Assembly: GCA_021234155.1 (NCBI GenBank)
Contig: JAJEKV010000270.1
Coordinates: 374,001 to 438,000, forward strand
DNA length: 64,000 nucleotides
Direction: 5' to 3'
Source of the DNA: Isoetes taiwanensis
Taxonomy: Eukaryota > Streptophyta > Lycopodiopsida > Isoetales > Isoetaceae
Notes under the pieces: generated by a model
The model's input: only the letters and a program-made list of their open reading frames with translations
Told to the model about the DNA's origin: nothing
Databases searched by the model: none
Program-made: the position numbers and the translations under genes
In this document: piece after piece, positions 24,828 through 35,169 of the stretch
Layout: the number at the start of each line of letters is the position of its first letter
How positions within the stretch are numbered: position 1 is the stretch's first letter

Positions 24828-24999
24828 TCGCAGCCGCGATCCTAGCGATTAGAAAAGTTGTAGAGTAAGTTAATATCATCTTGCTAAGATCGCGACCGCG
24901 ATCTAATCGATCTTCGCAGCCGCGATCCTAGCGATTAGAAAAGTCGTAGAGTAAGTTAATATCATCTTGCTAAGATCGCGACCGCGATCTAATCGATCT
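24828..24999. repeat. 86-bp tandem duplication with GATCGCG…CGCGATC palindromes
   Basis: Two nearly identical units (24828-24913 and 24914-24999). Each starts with a GC-rich dyad (TCGCAGCCGCGATC) and ends with the dyad GATCGCG-AC-CGCGATC. The same core occurs in the hairpin at 16453-16490. Confidence 0.85.
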
Positions 25000-25027
25000 T
25001 GAGTCGTAATGTGTTCGGACTCAAAAA

Positions 25028-25595
25028 GTGCTTACAAAGATCACGTCTACGATCTTCTCATGCATCGCCTTCCTCTATGGTAGTATTCTCTATGTTATTC
25101 TATGTTTTTCATTTCTGCAGTGCTTCATAGAATTGCAGCCGCGATTGTTTGTAGCAAAGACTGATCAGCTATATGGTGGTGTTTCAGCCTTGGAGCTATT
25201 TAGGGGGCTTGATGTAGAGCCTATGTGCATCCTCACGCCTTCCAATGATCGGAAATGGTGCATAGAAATTGCACAGGCTATTCCGCATATCAAAGAAGAT
25301 CGTTGGAAAGACACATGGCTTGTTCTTGCAATACGTGTTCGATCCGGATGATGAAAGCGTGATAGGCATTGTTATTGCAATGTGGGAAGGCAACAAGAAC
25401 AACGTGCAAGACGCTCTGATATGTGGTGTCGAGGACACTCATCAACTTCAATTCTTGGAGTATATTTTAAAGTGGAGAAAGTATGATCCTTCAATGATGA
25501 TTGCCAGCAAGACAAACAAGCCGGCCACTGGAAAGAATGTACCCACCAGCGCAAAGGGCTTCGGGTGGATTTTGTCATCCTATGAGTCATTGTCC
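25028..25595 (+). pseudogene. Unrecognised ORF, probably one frameshift
   Basis: Two overlapping open frames look like one coding sequence with an indel near 25310. The first (25028-25351) ends in a region containing CILTPSNDRKWCIEIAQAIP. The second, from about 25320, runs through VFDPDDESVIGIVIAMWEGN and YILKWRKYDPSMMIASKTN to about 25595. Codon use looks protein-like (charged, Trp-rich). I do not recognise the family. The frame then runs into a perfect hairpin (25596-25642) and stops at 25715, so the true end has probably been replaced. It could be a transposon-encoded protein or a host gene fragment. Confidence 0.45.
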
Positions 25596-25642
25596 CTGTC
25601 AGGTATAAAAGGCAACAATCTGTTGCCTTTTATACCTGACAG
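25596..25642. repeat. Perfect hairpin, 22-bp arms, 3-base loop
   Basis: Arms 25596-25617 and 25621-25642 are exact reverse complements around ATC. The stem contains a TATAAAA on one side. It directly follows the unrecognised ORF. Confidence 0.92.
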
Positions 25643-25731
25643 CGCCATAAATACATATATTTCTAGGCCGTCACTATACAAGTCTACCACCATAGCCTTG
25701 TATACCATAGATTAGTGGCAAAAAGGGAGCA

Positions 25732-25792
25732 TGGCTAAGTTATTTATATAACTTAGCCAACCTTAGGCCTAAGGCCATTTCCAAATGGCCTT
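25732..25792. repeat. Cluster of three adjacent perfect palindromes
   Basis: Palindrome 1 has arms 25732-25742 and 25749-25759. Palindrome 2 is CCTTAGGCCTAAGG at 25761-25774. Palindrome 3 has arms 25771-25780 and 25783-25792, overlapping palindrome 2 by four bases. Three consecutive exact dyads in 61 bases are unlikely by chance. Confidence 0.88.
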
Positions 25793-27245
25793 TACCTATT
25801 GGGCACCCGTCACATGGAAGCATCCCATTGGAGCCACGTGGCAGCTGACATCAATCCTAACCTATAAATGGCCAAATCCTAACCCTAGGCCATTTTTCTG
25901 GCTCCAACAATCTGGGAACCCTATTCGTGCTCGAAACTCCATTTCGAGAATCGTCTGTTGTGGCATAACATAGCTCAGCAGCTCCCGAATTGTGCGCACA
26001 TCAGTAGGAGTAGAAGTTACTTCGGATTCCTTGAAGGCCATATGCCGAGAGCAGGAGGGAGTTCCTCAGAAGTATGTATTTGGAGTAGAGCCTTGGTAGA
26101 TCATCTAGAAGTTAGAATTTCAGATGGGTTAGCATTTCGTATCTCTAGTAGAGCCATTCTAGAACCCTCAGTCTAGATCTTGAACCCTAATCAATGAACC
26201 CTAACAGTAAGTTAGATACATGTGATTAGGTTTAGATATTATCTTCATTATTGATCATGTTATGTTGATGTAGGATGTTGGTTGATCATGTTTGCTCCTC
26301 TTGTATTGGGAAGGGGGGTAGAGACCTAATAGCCATTAAGTAGATGATGCTCCTAGTTTAGACCCCTTAGTTCCTATTATATGTGGCATGTGCATAGGAA
26401 CCCACCTGGCTACGGGGGCTATGATGTGACTTAACACCATACAATGGGGCTAGTGGCAAAGTGGAGGGAGGTCTCTGCTGAGCGCGGCTACTGAGAACCC
26501 ATAGCGGGCTAGGCCCTCGGTCACTTCGAGTGGGCCGGGTATGGGTTCGACGCCTCCTGGGGCAATGGTATCGCCCTGCCTCTCAAGAGTTGCAGGTGTC
26601 GGCCTGGCTCTTGTTTTGGGGGGTTAAGTCGGGTAAGGATCGTGTGTCGCCATGATTCTCTAGCCATCCGTGGAGCCACTAGACCTCGAGAAGGGAGATG
26701 CAACCTTTCCTATCTCATCGGGCCAGGGAGATGCAACCCAGAGTAGTCTCGATGGGTGATGCCATGAGATTGCGTATCCAGCAGGCTATAGTCACGCCAA
26801 AGCCCGATTTAACCCATCTGCATAGTATGCACAGGAGGGACGGATGGAGTGGTCAACCCTAGCCATTGTCTATAGTCAGCCCTGCCATTGTTATATCTCG
26901 GTCTGCTCTATCTTGTAGTCCAACCGTCAGTCTACTTCCTTACGGGTTTGAGCCTGGGTAGGAGCTCTTATGTTTTATGGTGTATTGATACCTCAGTTGT
27001 ATCTATGGATGTACGGATGTGCTGCCCTTCGAGGTAGCTAGATGTATTGTTATTGTTAGTGCTGATATTGTTTATGCTTCCACTGTTATAGGAGCTCATA
27101 GGGGAGGGGCATCAAGGCACCGTCGTGTCCCCTTCCCGCACCAAGGACATCTTGGAGTGCAGGATAGACGGAGGGCCCATGCGGCCAGAGGGCTGGATTA
27201 CGAGCTGTACGGCGGAGTGCCGTATATTTAGTAGGGAGCGTCACA
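25793..27245 (+). repeat. Probable 5' LTR of an LTR retrotransposon (right end certain, left end inferred)
   Basis: The right end is fixed by a terminal CA at 27244-27245 immediately before a primer-binding site. Upstream sequence has no ORF of merit and a promoter-like part (G-box CCACGTGGC near 25835, CCTATAAATGG near 25860). The left boundary is not determined: no second LTR exists in the window to compare with. The palindrome cluster at 25732-25792 may mark it. Confidence 0.5.
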
Positions 27246-27246
27246 A

Positions 27247-27259
27247 TGGTATCAGAGCC
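27247..27259 (+). promoter_or_regulatory. Primer-binding site (initiator tRNA-Met type)
   Basis: TGGTATCAGAGCC, as at 12706, directly after the LTR end. It identifies a second LTR retrotransposon. Confidence 0.88.
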
Positions 27260-27733
27260 CAATAGAGTATGGTGTAGAAAGTTCTATCATAGAACCTCGA
27301 AAATGGGGGAAAAATTTTCCTCTAAAGTAGTAGGGTCATAAAGTTAGGCTAAATTATAGATGTAGGGAAAAAGAATGAGTCAAATTAACATTCTAGTAAG
27401 ATTGAAGTGGAAATTATGCATGAGCACCAAATTTCACCCAAAATGGGTCGAAGGGTCATCCCAAAGACCCGGGTGAAAAATGGCGCAAATCCAAAATTAA
27501 CACATCAAACCATTAGCAGAAATTCGAATTTTAAAGATAAGTATATGTATAGTTCAGATATTTAATAAGGGGAGGCTAATTAAGAGGGCTATTAATGGTG
27601 AGAGAATATTCCTAGCCCTAGGAGCATCTTTCCTTTTTTAAATACCATTCTTGGCCCCACTCTCCCTAACTCACCCTAAGCACCTCTTTCTTGATCTCCA
27701 GCTTAAGCTAATCCATTTTCTTAACCATAAGAT

Positions 27734-28078
27734 ATGGCTAGAACCAAGTGCACAACAAGGAAGTTCAGCCCAAGGCATACTCCTTCCATTGCGCAAGCGG
27801 TAGTAGGTAGCGGCAAAAAGATCCCGGATCACCTCAAGCCCGGGAGGGAGGAGGAGGAGCAGGATTTTTCGTCCAGCTCCACGGACGAAACCTTCCACAC
27901 CTTCCATGAGTTGGCGCCCAGCAGCAGCTCGTCGGGAGATACCCAGCGGACAGTCGAGACGATTGAGCTCGGCACACTTTCGCCGAGCCAAGAGGAGGAT
28001 GACACATTTTACTTCGATATGAAATGTTTATCCTTTTTCTTTCTTCTATCTCCCATTTTAGTTGAAGCGAAAATATGA
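27734..28078 (+). CDS. Truncated gag-like ORF of an LTR retrotransposon with an H3-tail-like N-terminus
   Basis: The first ATG downstream of the primer-binding site opens a 114-codon frame, in the position where gag starts (about 475 bases after the binding site). The N-terminus reads MARTKCTTRKF, matching the histone H3 tail (ARTKQTARK) at 7 of 9 positions, including the equivalents of R2, T3, K4, R8 and K9. A Ser/Glu-rich acidic region follows (residues about 36-95), then a hydrophobic tail likely out of context. No capsid domain, zinc knuckle or pol follows: after about 28020 the sequence is unrelated. It is a broken element. The gag assignment is by position only. Confidence 0.5.
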   Translation: MARTKCTTRKFSPRHTPSIAQAVVGSGKKIPDHLKPGREEEEQDFSSSSTDETFHTFHELAPSSSSSGDTQRTVETIELGTLSPSQEEDDTFYFDMKCLSFFFLLSPILVEAKI

Positions 28079-29051
28079 ATTGTTAATCCAATTTCAAGAA
28101 AATGAACGTGCTAAGCAAATAAGTAGATGCGCTAAATTTTCAGCTCCAGTACTGATTAATGACCAAATTATTCATGCATTCTCGTGTGCACTATGCAATC
28201 ATATGATTTAAGAAGAAAACAAAAGCTTCTCTTGAACTATTCCAAAATCACCTTTTCTATAACCCTATCCTGCAGCTCAATGGCTTTTTTGCTGGTTTTT
28301 TTGGGAGTATGTCTTGTATTCGATGAGTTTATCTTAGGGAATATTGTGTGAACTTGTTAACGTGAAATAAAAATAGTCATAACTTTATAGATTTCGTTGC
28401 TGATAGCGGAGCATTTCCTTAGGTCTTTGGCACCATAGCCGCCATTTATTAAAGCCCAATCTGACCAGGGCCCTCGCCAAGTCGCAACAAATGCAAGGCC
28501 CTCGAAATTGAAATCGAAAGCTTTAAACTCTGAAGCCCCCATCTATTTGATTCTTTGTAGGGCTTGAAAAGGGGCTTTTCAGTCGATCATGCTATGCCAT
28601 AGTCAAGGCTTTGATTTAAGAGCTGTGGCAAGGATTGGAAGCAGGATTCGGCAGCCTGGTACTGTTTAATCTTCATGTTCTAAGCTTGAAATTGATACCT
28701 TTTTTTGTATAAGAAATAAAAGAGGTGTGCACAGGGGTCTCCAACAACCTTAATCCAAAGGCGTTGGACCCAATATCCAAGGTCTGGCTATGGGAGATTG
28801 CTGGAGTATTCACAGAACGGAACGGATTTGCTACCCCTTTTTACTCCCCATTTTGGGCTTTTTTATTATTTTGTATCCCCATTTTCCACCTTTTTTTAAA
28901 AAAGGGGGGTTAAATCAAAGGTCTGACCAAGGGTCTGACGATCAAACAATAGTGGAACGGAGGCACCAAGAACCTCCCTTTTCAAGCAGTTTGGCCCCGG
29001 CCACACTATCTCCCCATTGGGGTTATTATTTAAATCAGTGGAAACCCTTTC
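28079..29051. other. Non-coding region
   Basis: No gene supported. A T-rich/A-rich/G-rich junction (about 28888-28910) and a GGGTCTGAC direct repeat nearby are visible. The end of this segment (about 29040-29055) begins the hairpin repeats. Confidence 0.35.
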
Positions 29052-29283
29052 GGGGTTCTAATATGGAAACCCTTCCGGGTTTCGGAAATCCAGAAGGGTT
29101 TCCATATTAGAACCCCGGAAGGGTTTCCACTAAAAATGGAACTTTTCCGTATATAGGAATGCTGAAAGGGGTTCTAATATGGAAACCCTTCCGGGTTTCG
29201 GAAATCCAGAAGGGTTTCCATATTAGAACCCCGGAAGGGTTTCCACTAAAAATGGAACTTTTCCGTATATAGGAATGCTTGTT
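29052..29283. repeat. 116-bp tandem duplication, each unit containing a 24-bp-arm palindrome
   Basis: The units 29052-29167 and 29168-29283 are almost identical. Within unit 1, arms 29052-29075 and 29093-29116 are exact reverse complements with a 17-base spacer; unit 2 repeats this. Runs of GGAAACCCTT give it a distinctive composition. Confidence 0.88.
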
Positions 29284-29372
29284 TTGCCCAGATTCTGGGC
29301 ATGGAAAATGCCGACGCGCGGCAGCGCGGAGGCATTTGACATGCCCGGAATCTGGGCAAAACAAGCATTCCT
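29271..29372. repeat. ~100-bp stem-loop with 33-bp arms
   Basis: Arms 29271-29303 and 29340-29372 pair at all but one position, and that one would be a G-U pair in RNA. The 36-base loop contains a further AAATGCC/GGCATTT pairing and a GCGCG-rich tip. The flanks resemble those of the fold-back at 1-128. It could be a fold-back/MITE repeat or a small-RNA precursor; nothing in the sequence decides. Confidence 0.85.
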
Positions 29373-29384
29373 AAAACGTGAAAA

Positions 29385-29665
29385 TAACTTGAGATGCATT
29401 CTGCAAATCAGAATGTAAGGTAAACGGAGCTGAATGTGAGGAGCTGAATGTGAGGTAAATGAAGCTGAATGCGAGGTAAACGATGCTGAAAAACACAGAA
29501 TGTAAGGTAAATAGGAAGAACGCAAGGTAAATAAGAAGAACGTGCCGTAAATGCACAAAAGACAAAACAGACCTTATGTTCCGGAAATGAAAGTGTGCCA
29601 CGTGGCAAGGCGCCATTGGCGGAGAGGGCAGAATGCTTCTCAAAGTTGTTTTTACGTTGAAGTAT
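29385..29665. repeat. GAATGT/GCTGAATG-rich repeat and shared family block
   Basis: From 29395 to 29545 short units of the type GCTGAATGYGAGGTAAAY recur about six times. 29575-29660 (TTCCGGAAATGAAAGTG-GCCACGTGGC … CAGAATGC … TTTTTACGTTGAAG) is a diverged copy of 1080-1175. The two loci share the same order of blocks. Confidence 0.6.
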
Positions 29666-29879
29666 AGTATTTTAGAAGAGGCTTTTTAAAAACAATTTCT
29701 TCTCCCTCTTCTCCGGCTGCAATTGTCGATTCAAGGGTTCACCTCACCGGCAAGGATTCAAGAAGCGTTTCTGAGGCAAGGATTAAGAAAGTGTTTTTGG
29801 CGATTCAGGATTCGATTTCTGGCGATTTGTGGAAGATTACTAACAAAAAACTTGAGGATTTGTGGCGATACCAGCGTTC

Positions 29880-29975
29880 GATTTCGGCAAAGATTTCGGC
29901 AAAGATTTCTGGATTTCGGCAAAGATTTCTGGATTTCGGCAAAGATTTCGGCAAAGATTTCTGGATTTCTGGGGA
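29880..29975 (+). repeat. Short tandem repeat of a TTTCGGCAAAGA unit
   Basis: The unit GATTTCGGCAAA recurs about six times, alternating with GATTTCTG. It reads open in several frames (low-complexity Phe/Gly/Lys/Asp) but is not convincing as a gene. Confidence 0.7.
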
Positions 29976-30404
29976 CAAAGGGGAGAAAATGTTTTGTTTG
30001 AAGCTAAGATAAATCAGAGCAATAGTTGAATGGCCTCGTGAGTTATCTTAGCCTTTGATCAGCTCTTTTATCTTAGCTCCTTTTGATCACACTGATTAAA
30101 TCTGAGCGTTTCCGGAATTGACTCTGCAAACAAAGAAATGGCAAACGGATATCAGCAGCTGTGGCTTACCGTTTGGAAGATGGAGCTCAGGATCAAGCTT
30201 ATCTAGAAGAATACACAACAAGTAGCAAATATCAAATAAAAACTATCAACCGCTCTGATAACACGGTTTCTGGAGTTCGATTTCTGGAGTTCGGCTTCAG
30301 AAGGTAACAGGTAAGAAATCTTCTACTTCTTACTTCCGATTCAATCAGAAAAATCTTTGTTGTCTGCCTTCATTAGATTTCTTCATTTGATCCCACGTTT
30401 TCAG

Positions 30405-30485
30405 AGGCCTAACAATGGTGGGAGAGGTGCCTCTGTTCAAAAGACAACACAACCTGGAGCTGGGGAAAGGAGCGAACAAAAACAG
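30405..30485 (+). other. Exon-like fragment (27 codons)
   Basis: Bounded by TTTTCAG and CAG|GTCTAA, exactly 81 bases and fully open; it reads RPNNGGRGASVQKTTQPGAG and then ERSEQKQ. The coherent splice borders suggest a real or former exon of an unrecognised gene. Confidence 0.3.
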
Positions 30486-32380
30486 GTCTAATGGAGTCTA
30501 TTCTAATCTTAGTTCCTTTTCGTCTATGGGCCAGCAAGATTTTGGTCTAAATATGAGTTTCGTATTGATTGTCTAAAGATAGATTCAGTTGCTAAATTAG
30601 GTTCCTGCTTAGCCGTTAATAAGATGATTGAGCTTATAATATGGCTGAGATAATGGATATAATAGAATGACAGAGGATTGCTTTTTAGAACTTCTGGTTT
30701 ATGGTGGTAAAGCCTTGAGGAGATGTATAGCCCTCTGAGATATAGGAGCATGAGGCCGCTGATAACATGGCTGCATACATGATAGCATATCTTTTATTGA
30801 CTGGCTACTGTTTGTTCATAATTGCAGATTACATAAGGCCTTTCTAATGATCATTTAGATTTCACAATGATGGGTCAGTATGCTTGTATAGATTAAGAGT
30901 GCTGGCTTAAATCTAAAATTACAAGGTTTGGAAGCACTTTCCTTATGCTGAAGTTTTTTTTTTTTAAAAAAGGGGAATTTATGATAGTTAAGGCATAAGT
31001 GCTGACTTCAGAGCAGATATCTAGTAGGTGAATGGACCACGCATAGTGCAGCAATATGGTTTGAAGTTCATAAGTAGAAATAAGTGGTGGACAGCTTAGT
31101 TATATGGCGGATTGGTTTTCTTACAGAAATGCCATTTAATATGCTATTATAATTGCTGTAGTATGGCTGATGGCGGAACTTAGAGTATGCCTGGCCATAA
31201 GATTGTTAGGAATAAGCAGCATATTTCTGTAGATGTCTAAAATATGCAGACTTGGTTCACTTCTATTATTAGGAATGCTCAATGAATTGTCTTATGAGGA
31301 AGATATAATGCTGTAGCTTATAATGATGGAGCAGCCCTATAGAAAATGTATAGATTTAACTCGTATAGGCTCATTTATTAGACTGTTTACTGTCATTGGC
31401 AGCCATATTTGGGATATTCATGCCTATATTGAACTGTAGATATGGCTAATCTGTGCCTATGTATAAGAGAAAAAACTCGATTGAGGTGTTTATTGCTGTG
31501 GTAAGCATCATAACAGCTAGATGATTGCATGAGACTTCATATGGTTACAATCTGCCTCATAGGGTGTCTAAAATATTGCTCTAATGAACTTAGATGAAGG
31601 GTGCAGGTAACGTAAACATCATCTCCGTTAAACGACGATAAAGGAAAGATATCTGCTATGGTTACTATTTGTAATGGTTTCATGATACGGTGAGATCGTT
31701 CACATATTCTTATACATTCTTTGGGAATATTGTTATCTGATAAAACATGGTTTGTTGGATATACTCTATGATGGGTATGAGATCCTTGTATTTGTATGTG
31801 TAATGTCATGGATCAATAAGCTGATTATGCTTGAATGAACTTGAAGGATTTTGAAGAATACAAGATATTATTCCTGTTAATACAAGCTATGAAGTTATGA
31901 AAATTAAGAAAAATTGTTTATAAAATGTCTTACTTGAGATTGAAGATGTTAGGTGTCAAATGAACTATCTATGTGGATACATATTGAAATATCAAGCAAA
32001 ATGTAAAGTTTAAATGGTTGTGTAAAAAAGGTTCAAAGCTAAATGTGCTGTAACTAATAGATAATATATGCCAAAATTGAAAAGAAAAGATTAGAAGCAA
32101 GGTGCTACCTCAAGTTGAGATGTCAATTGAAAAAGTATTTAATGGTTAGCGTATTGGACTAATATTTTGGGCAGTTCCTATAAACTGTGGCCTAGTTGAT
32201 AGCTAGGATGGATATATTTGGTAAGTTTACATCTTAGATGGAGCTGTATATGTGACTGGAACAGTGTAAATTTTGATGTAAATGGTGACTGGGTCTGATA
32301 ACAGTGTAAATTTTGATGTAAATGATAACAAAGAGATGCAATGGCTCTTGCGCCCTTAGAATTTTTTTGATCAAATGTGA

Positions 32381-32605
32381 TCAAATCTCGCTCCCAGTGT
32401 CCCCAATGCACCTGGTTTCCAGGACATTATGGAGGGTTTGATTGCTGAAGTGAATTCCATAGCTCAGCTCGAACATGAAGGGGGCAGCCAATTGTACAGG
32501 CCAATGTTTGAGAGAGGAGAGCCTTCTGGCTGCCATGTTGAGACAGCAGGACTCCAATCACAAGGTGGTGGTCGATCGGAGGTTCCTCACTGTCCCAACA
32601 CTTAG
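32381..32605 (+). other. Exon-like ORF fragment, unknown family
   Basis: Open for about 74 codons to a TAG at 32603, containing NAPGFQDIMEGLIAEVNSIA and LYRPMFERGEPSG. No convincing start codon upstream (in-frame stop at 32378), so if real it is a terminal exon or pseudo-exon. Same strand as 30405-30485, with which it could once have been spliced. Confidence 0.3.
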
Positions 32606-33060
32606 CTCCTTTCCTTGTTCTACAATTATAGTGCATAGTCTTGGTGCCCAATAGTGGTGCCCAGCGGCAATAAAATCGCACTGACCTGGGCTACCTCAGT
32701 GACGCCGATTACTATCACTCAGCTATTTTTTGTGAGAAGCTCAGGGTTGAGACATCACAATAAACCCTTGAATTTTTCTTCTTTTTGCACGACTTGGAAA
32801 GTATCCATACCATACTAACCACTTCATATGAATGCGTGTATGCGTTTCAGATGCATCCGTCCATAAATGCAGTAAGTTTTCTGTCTCTCTGAGATTCCTA
32901 TCATATATGGTAAGGCCAAAAGTGTGCCATTAAGAAAGGCGATTCCTGCACAGAGGCTCGAATTTTTGAGGGAATGGAATGAAAAAAAGATGGGATTTGG
33001 CCTGGCATATGGTATGCATAACATATCATATGGAGTGGGCATAACAGGGGGCTTAGATTT

Positions 33061-33345
33061 TGGATTTGGTCCCCAAATTGGATTCTGAGCGCAATTTTGT
33101 ATGCCAGAGACCCCACTGCCTCTGAGTTCTCTCTCTCTAGGATTTACAGTCTCTCTCTAGCCTCATAACCCCAAACCCTCAAAAGTGCTTTCCGGCGGCG
33201 TTTTGGCCCCCAAATTGGATTCGAGCGCAATTTTGACAACCAGAAACCCAAGCGCCTCTGACCCTAAAAGGTGCTTTCGACTCTACGTTTTTGGCCCCAA
33301 ATTGGATTCCGAGCGCAATTTTGTATGTCTGAGACCTTTGCGCTT
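33061..33345 (+). repeat. Three diverged tandem copies of a ~100-bp unit
   Basis: Units starting at about 33061, 33205 and 33293 share the block CCCCAAATTGGATTC-GAGCGCAATTTTG followed by a GAGACC- or GAAACCC-like end. CT-rich simple sequence (CTCTCTCT) lies between the first two. Confidence 0.65.
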
Positions 33346-33439
33346 TGGAAGACAATATTGAGAATAATGTTGAGCTAGGCTCCAACATTTGCTTTGACAT
33401 TGCCATAGCCCAACCAATGCCTCTTGGCATTGCCTAACG

Positions 33440-34990
33440 GCCCGCCAGCCCACGGGCCTGCCTAGCCCCGCCAGGACGACAAGCCCCCGCCATAGCCTAC
33501 CTAAACCTTGCTTGGCGGGCCATAGCTCGAGTCATGGCCGCGCATCCCGCGACCAGTGTCCGCTCACCCCTAGCGTGTGAGCTTCCACTGCATCACAAGA
33601 TTCCCACCCCGCAAACCCCCAAAGACACCAAGCCGAATTTTCACGCAGCCGAAAGCATGCTCGAAAACCAACAAGGGCCACCAAGGAAGCCGCCTCGCGC
33701 ATGCAATGGGCAAGGGAGACATCCTCCATGAAGAAGGAGGCCAGGGCCAAGACCCACACAACCGTGCCGGCTCGACAGACGGAATTTCGCCAGGCCTGGG
33801 GGCCCCCTCCCGCTGGCAGAACCTTGGGCCGCATCCAAGCCGGGTTGAGGTTAACCAGCAGTGCCGCATTGCGGGCCCGAGACGGAGATGGAGTCTCCGG
33901 CATCCCGTGTGTTACGCAGATAGTTGATGATAGCAAAAACAACAGATCACTGAGTTGGAGACCCAAGCACGCAAGGTGGATGACAGCATTCGCTTGGTGC
34001 ACTTTGAGAAACAGCAAGACCGGCAGGTGTCCGCAGACATGCAGGCTCGCGTGGATACCCTGGACGCTGCAAGACAGGACAGGGACCGGGCAGAGCGAGA
34101 GACACTTGCAATCACGTCTCAGCTCCGCATCGAGGTCGATGAGGCCAATGCCATGGCACGGCGAGCACAGGCCGCACCCGCTTGGTTGAGAAGGGGCTAC
34201 CGTTGCAAAGATGAGGTTGCAGGCCGCATTGAAGTTAACCAGTAAAGATCGAGCGCTCTTTCGAGAAGTTGCTGACGGCACGGGACCGGTGAAATGCGGA
34301 GCTTGGACTGGGTTGCTGCCCGCCAGTTGGCAAGGGCCTTCATGCAGGCGCATGAACAATGGTGAATCGCGACGCGGGTGATGGCAAGATAGACCAAGCC
34401 TTGCAAGAGCCGAAGCCCGCACTTCGAGTGAACGGGCCGCAGCCATTACGACACACCAGCATCGCCAGCCCAACAACCGCAAGACGCCAATCAAGCCACC
34501 GTCAACCAACGAACGTCGGCCGTACTTGGCCAGCCACGCACCATCATCATCAGCGTATCGCCACCCGGGCGAGTGGGCGGTGCCCTCCGCAGGTCTTTGG
34601 CGACTCGTGGCCTTGGCGATAGGCCTGACACAGTAGTTCCGGAACTGTCGGAAGAGGCTGGGGAAGAATCTGTAGGAAGATACACACCACAGTCCTTGGG
34701 TGCATGGCGTTTTCCTGGTCGAGGACACGGGTCTGTGACCAGCCCGGCATCGGGGTCGGCGCCCTGGGCCCGCAGCCAGAGTCGTGGTGTTCCACGATTG
34801 TGGATGCAAGTTGAGAGGCCATACTACGACAGGGCAAGTTACTGAAGGGAACATCTCTGTATGTGAGCCGGGATCTTACTCCAGTGCAACAGGAGGCCCG
34901 CAGGTGGGAGTTCGCCAGGTGGGGTTTCCTGCCTCCCGCTCTGCTCCTCCTTGTCTGCCCCTACAACTCGGTATGCATCCAGCTCAGCCA
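33440..34990 (+). pseudogene. LINE ORF1 region, degenerate
   Basis: A GC-rich island related to 8399-9745. The recognisable parts are a coiled coil (about 33955-34165; ETLAITSQLRIEVDEANAMA) and the ORF1 C-terminal block (about 34830-34910; GTSLYVSRDLTPVQQEARR), which matches LINE ORF1 RNA-binding proteins. Frames are broken. A 440-codon antisense ORF across this region is a GC shadow. ORF2 follows downstream on the same strand. Confidence 0.7.
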
Positions 34991-35169
34991 AATGATGTCC
35001 CTGCTTTGCCTCCTCCACTTCGCTTTTTTGTCCCAAGTCCTGCCCCAGAACTCGGCCGGCTCCCTGGCCGGGTCCTTCCGTGACACACACTACACAAGCA
35101 TCTCCGATCGCTCAATAGGAATTGTGCCTCCGGGTGGTGGTCTGGAACTGTCGGGGTTTTCAGGCGTAA

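Larger units (their letters stand above)
29976..33060. other. Mostly non-coding region with two exon-like fragments
   Basis: Apart from the fragments at 30405-30485 and 32381-32605, I see no gene. The segment has the length and AT content of plant introns or intergenic DNA. Confidence 0.35.

Noticed and set aside
29052-29372. CRISPR-like appearance of repeated palindromic units
   Set aside because: Only two tandem units, no spacers of regular size, eukaryotic context.
33532-34854. A 440-codon minus-strand ORF, the second longest open frame in the window
   Set aside because: It is antisense to the LINE ORF1 region. The high GC lowers stop frequency, the translation has no domain, and the sense strand shows recognisable LINE blocks.
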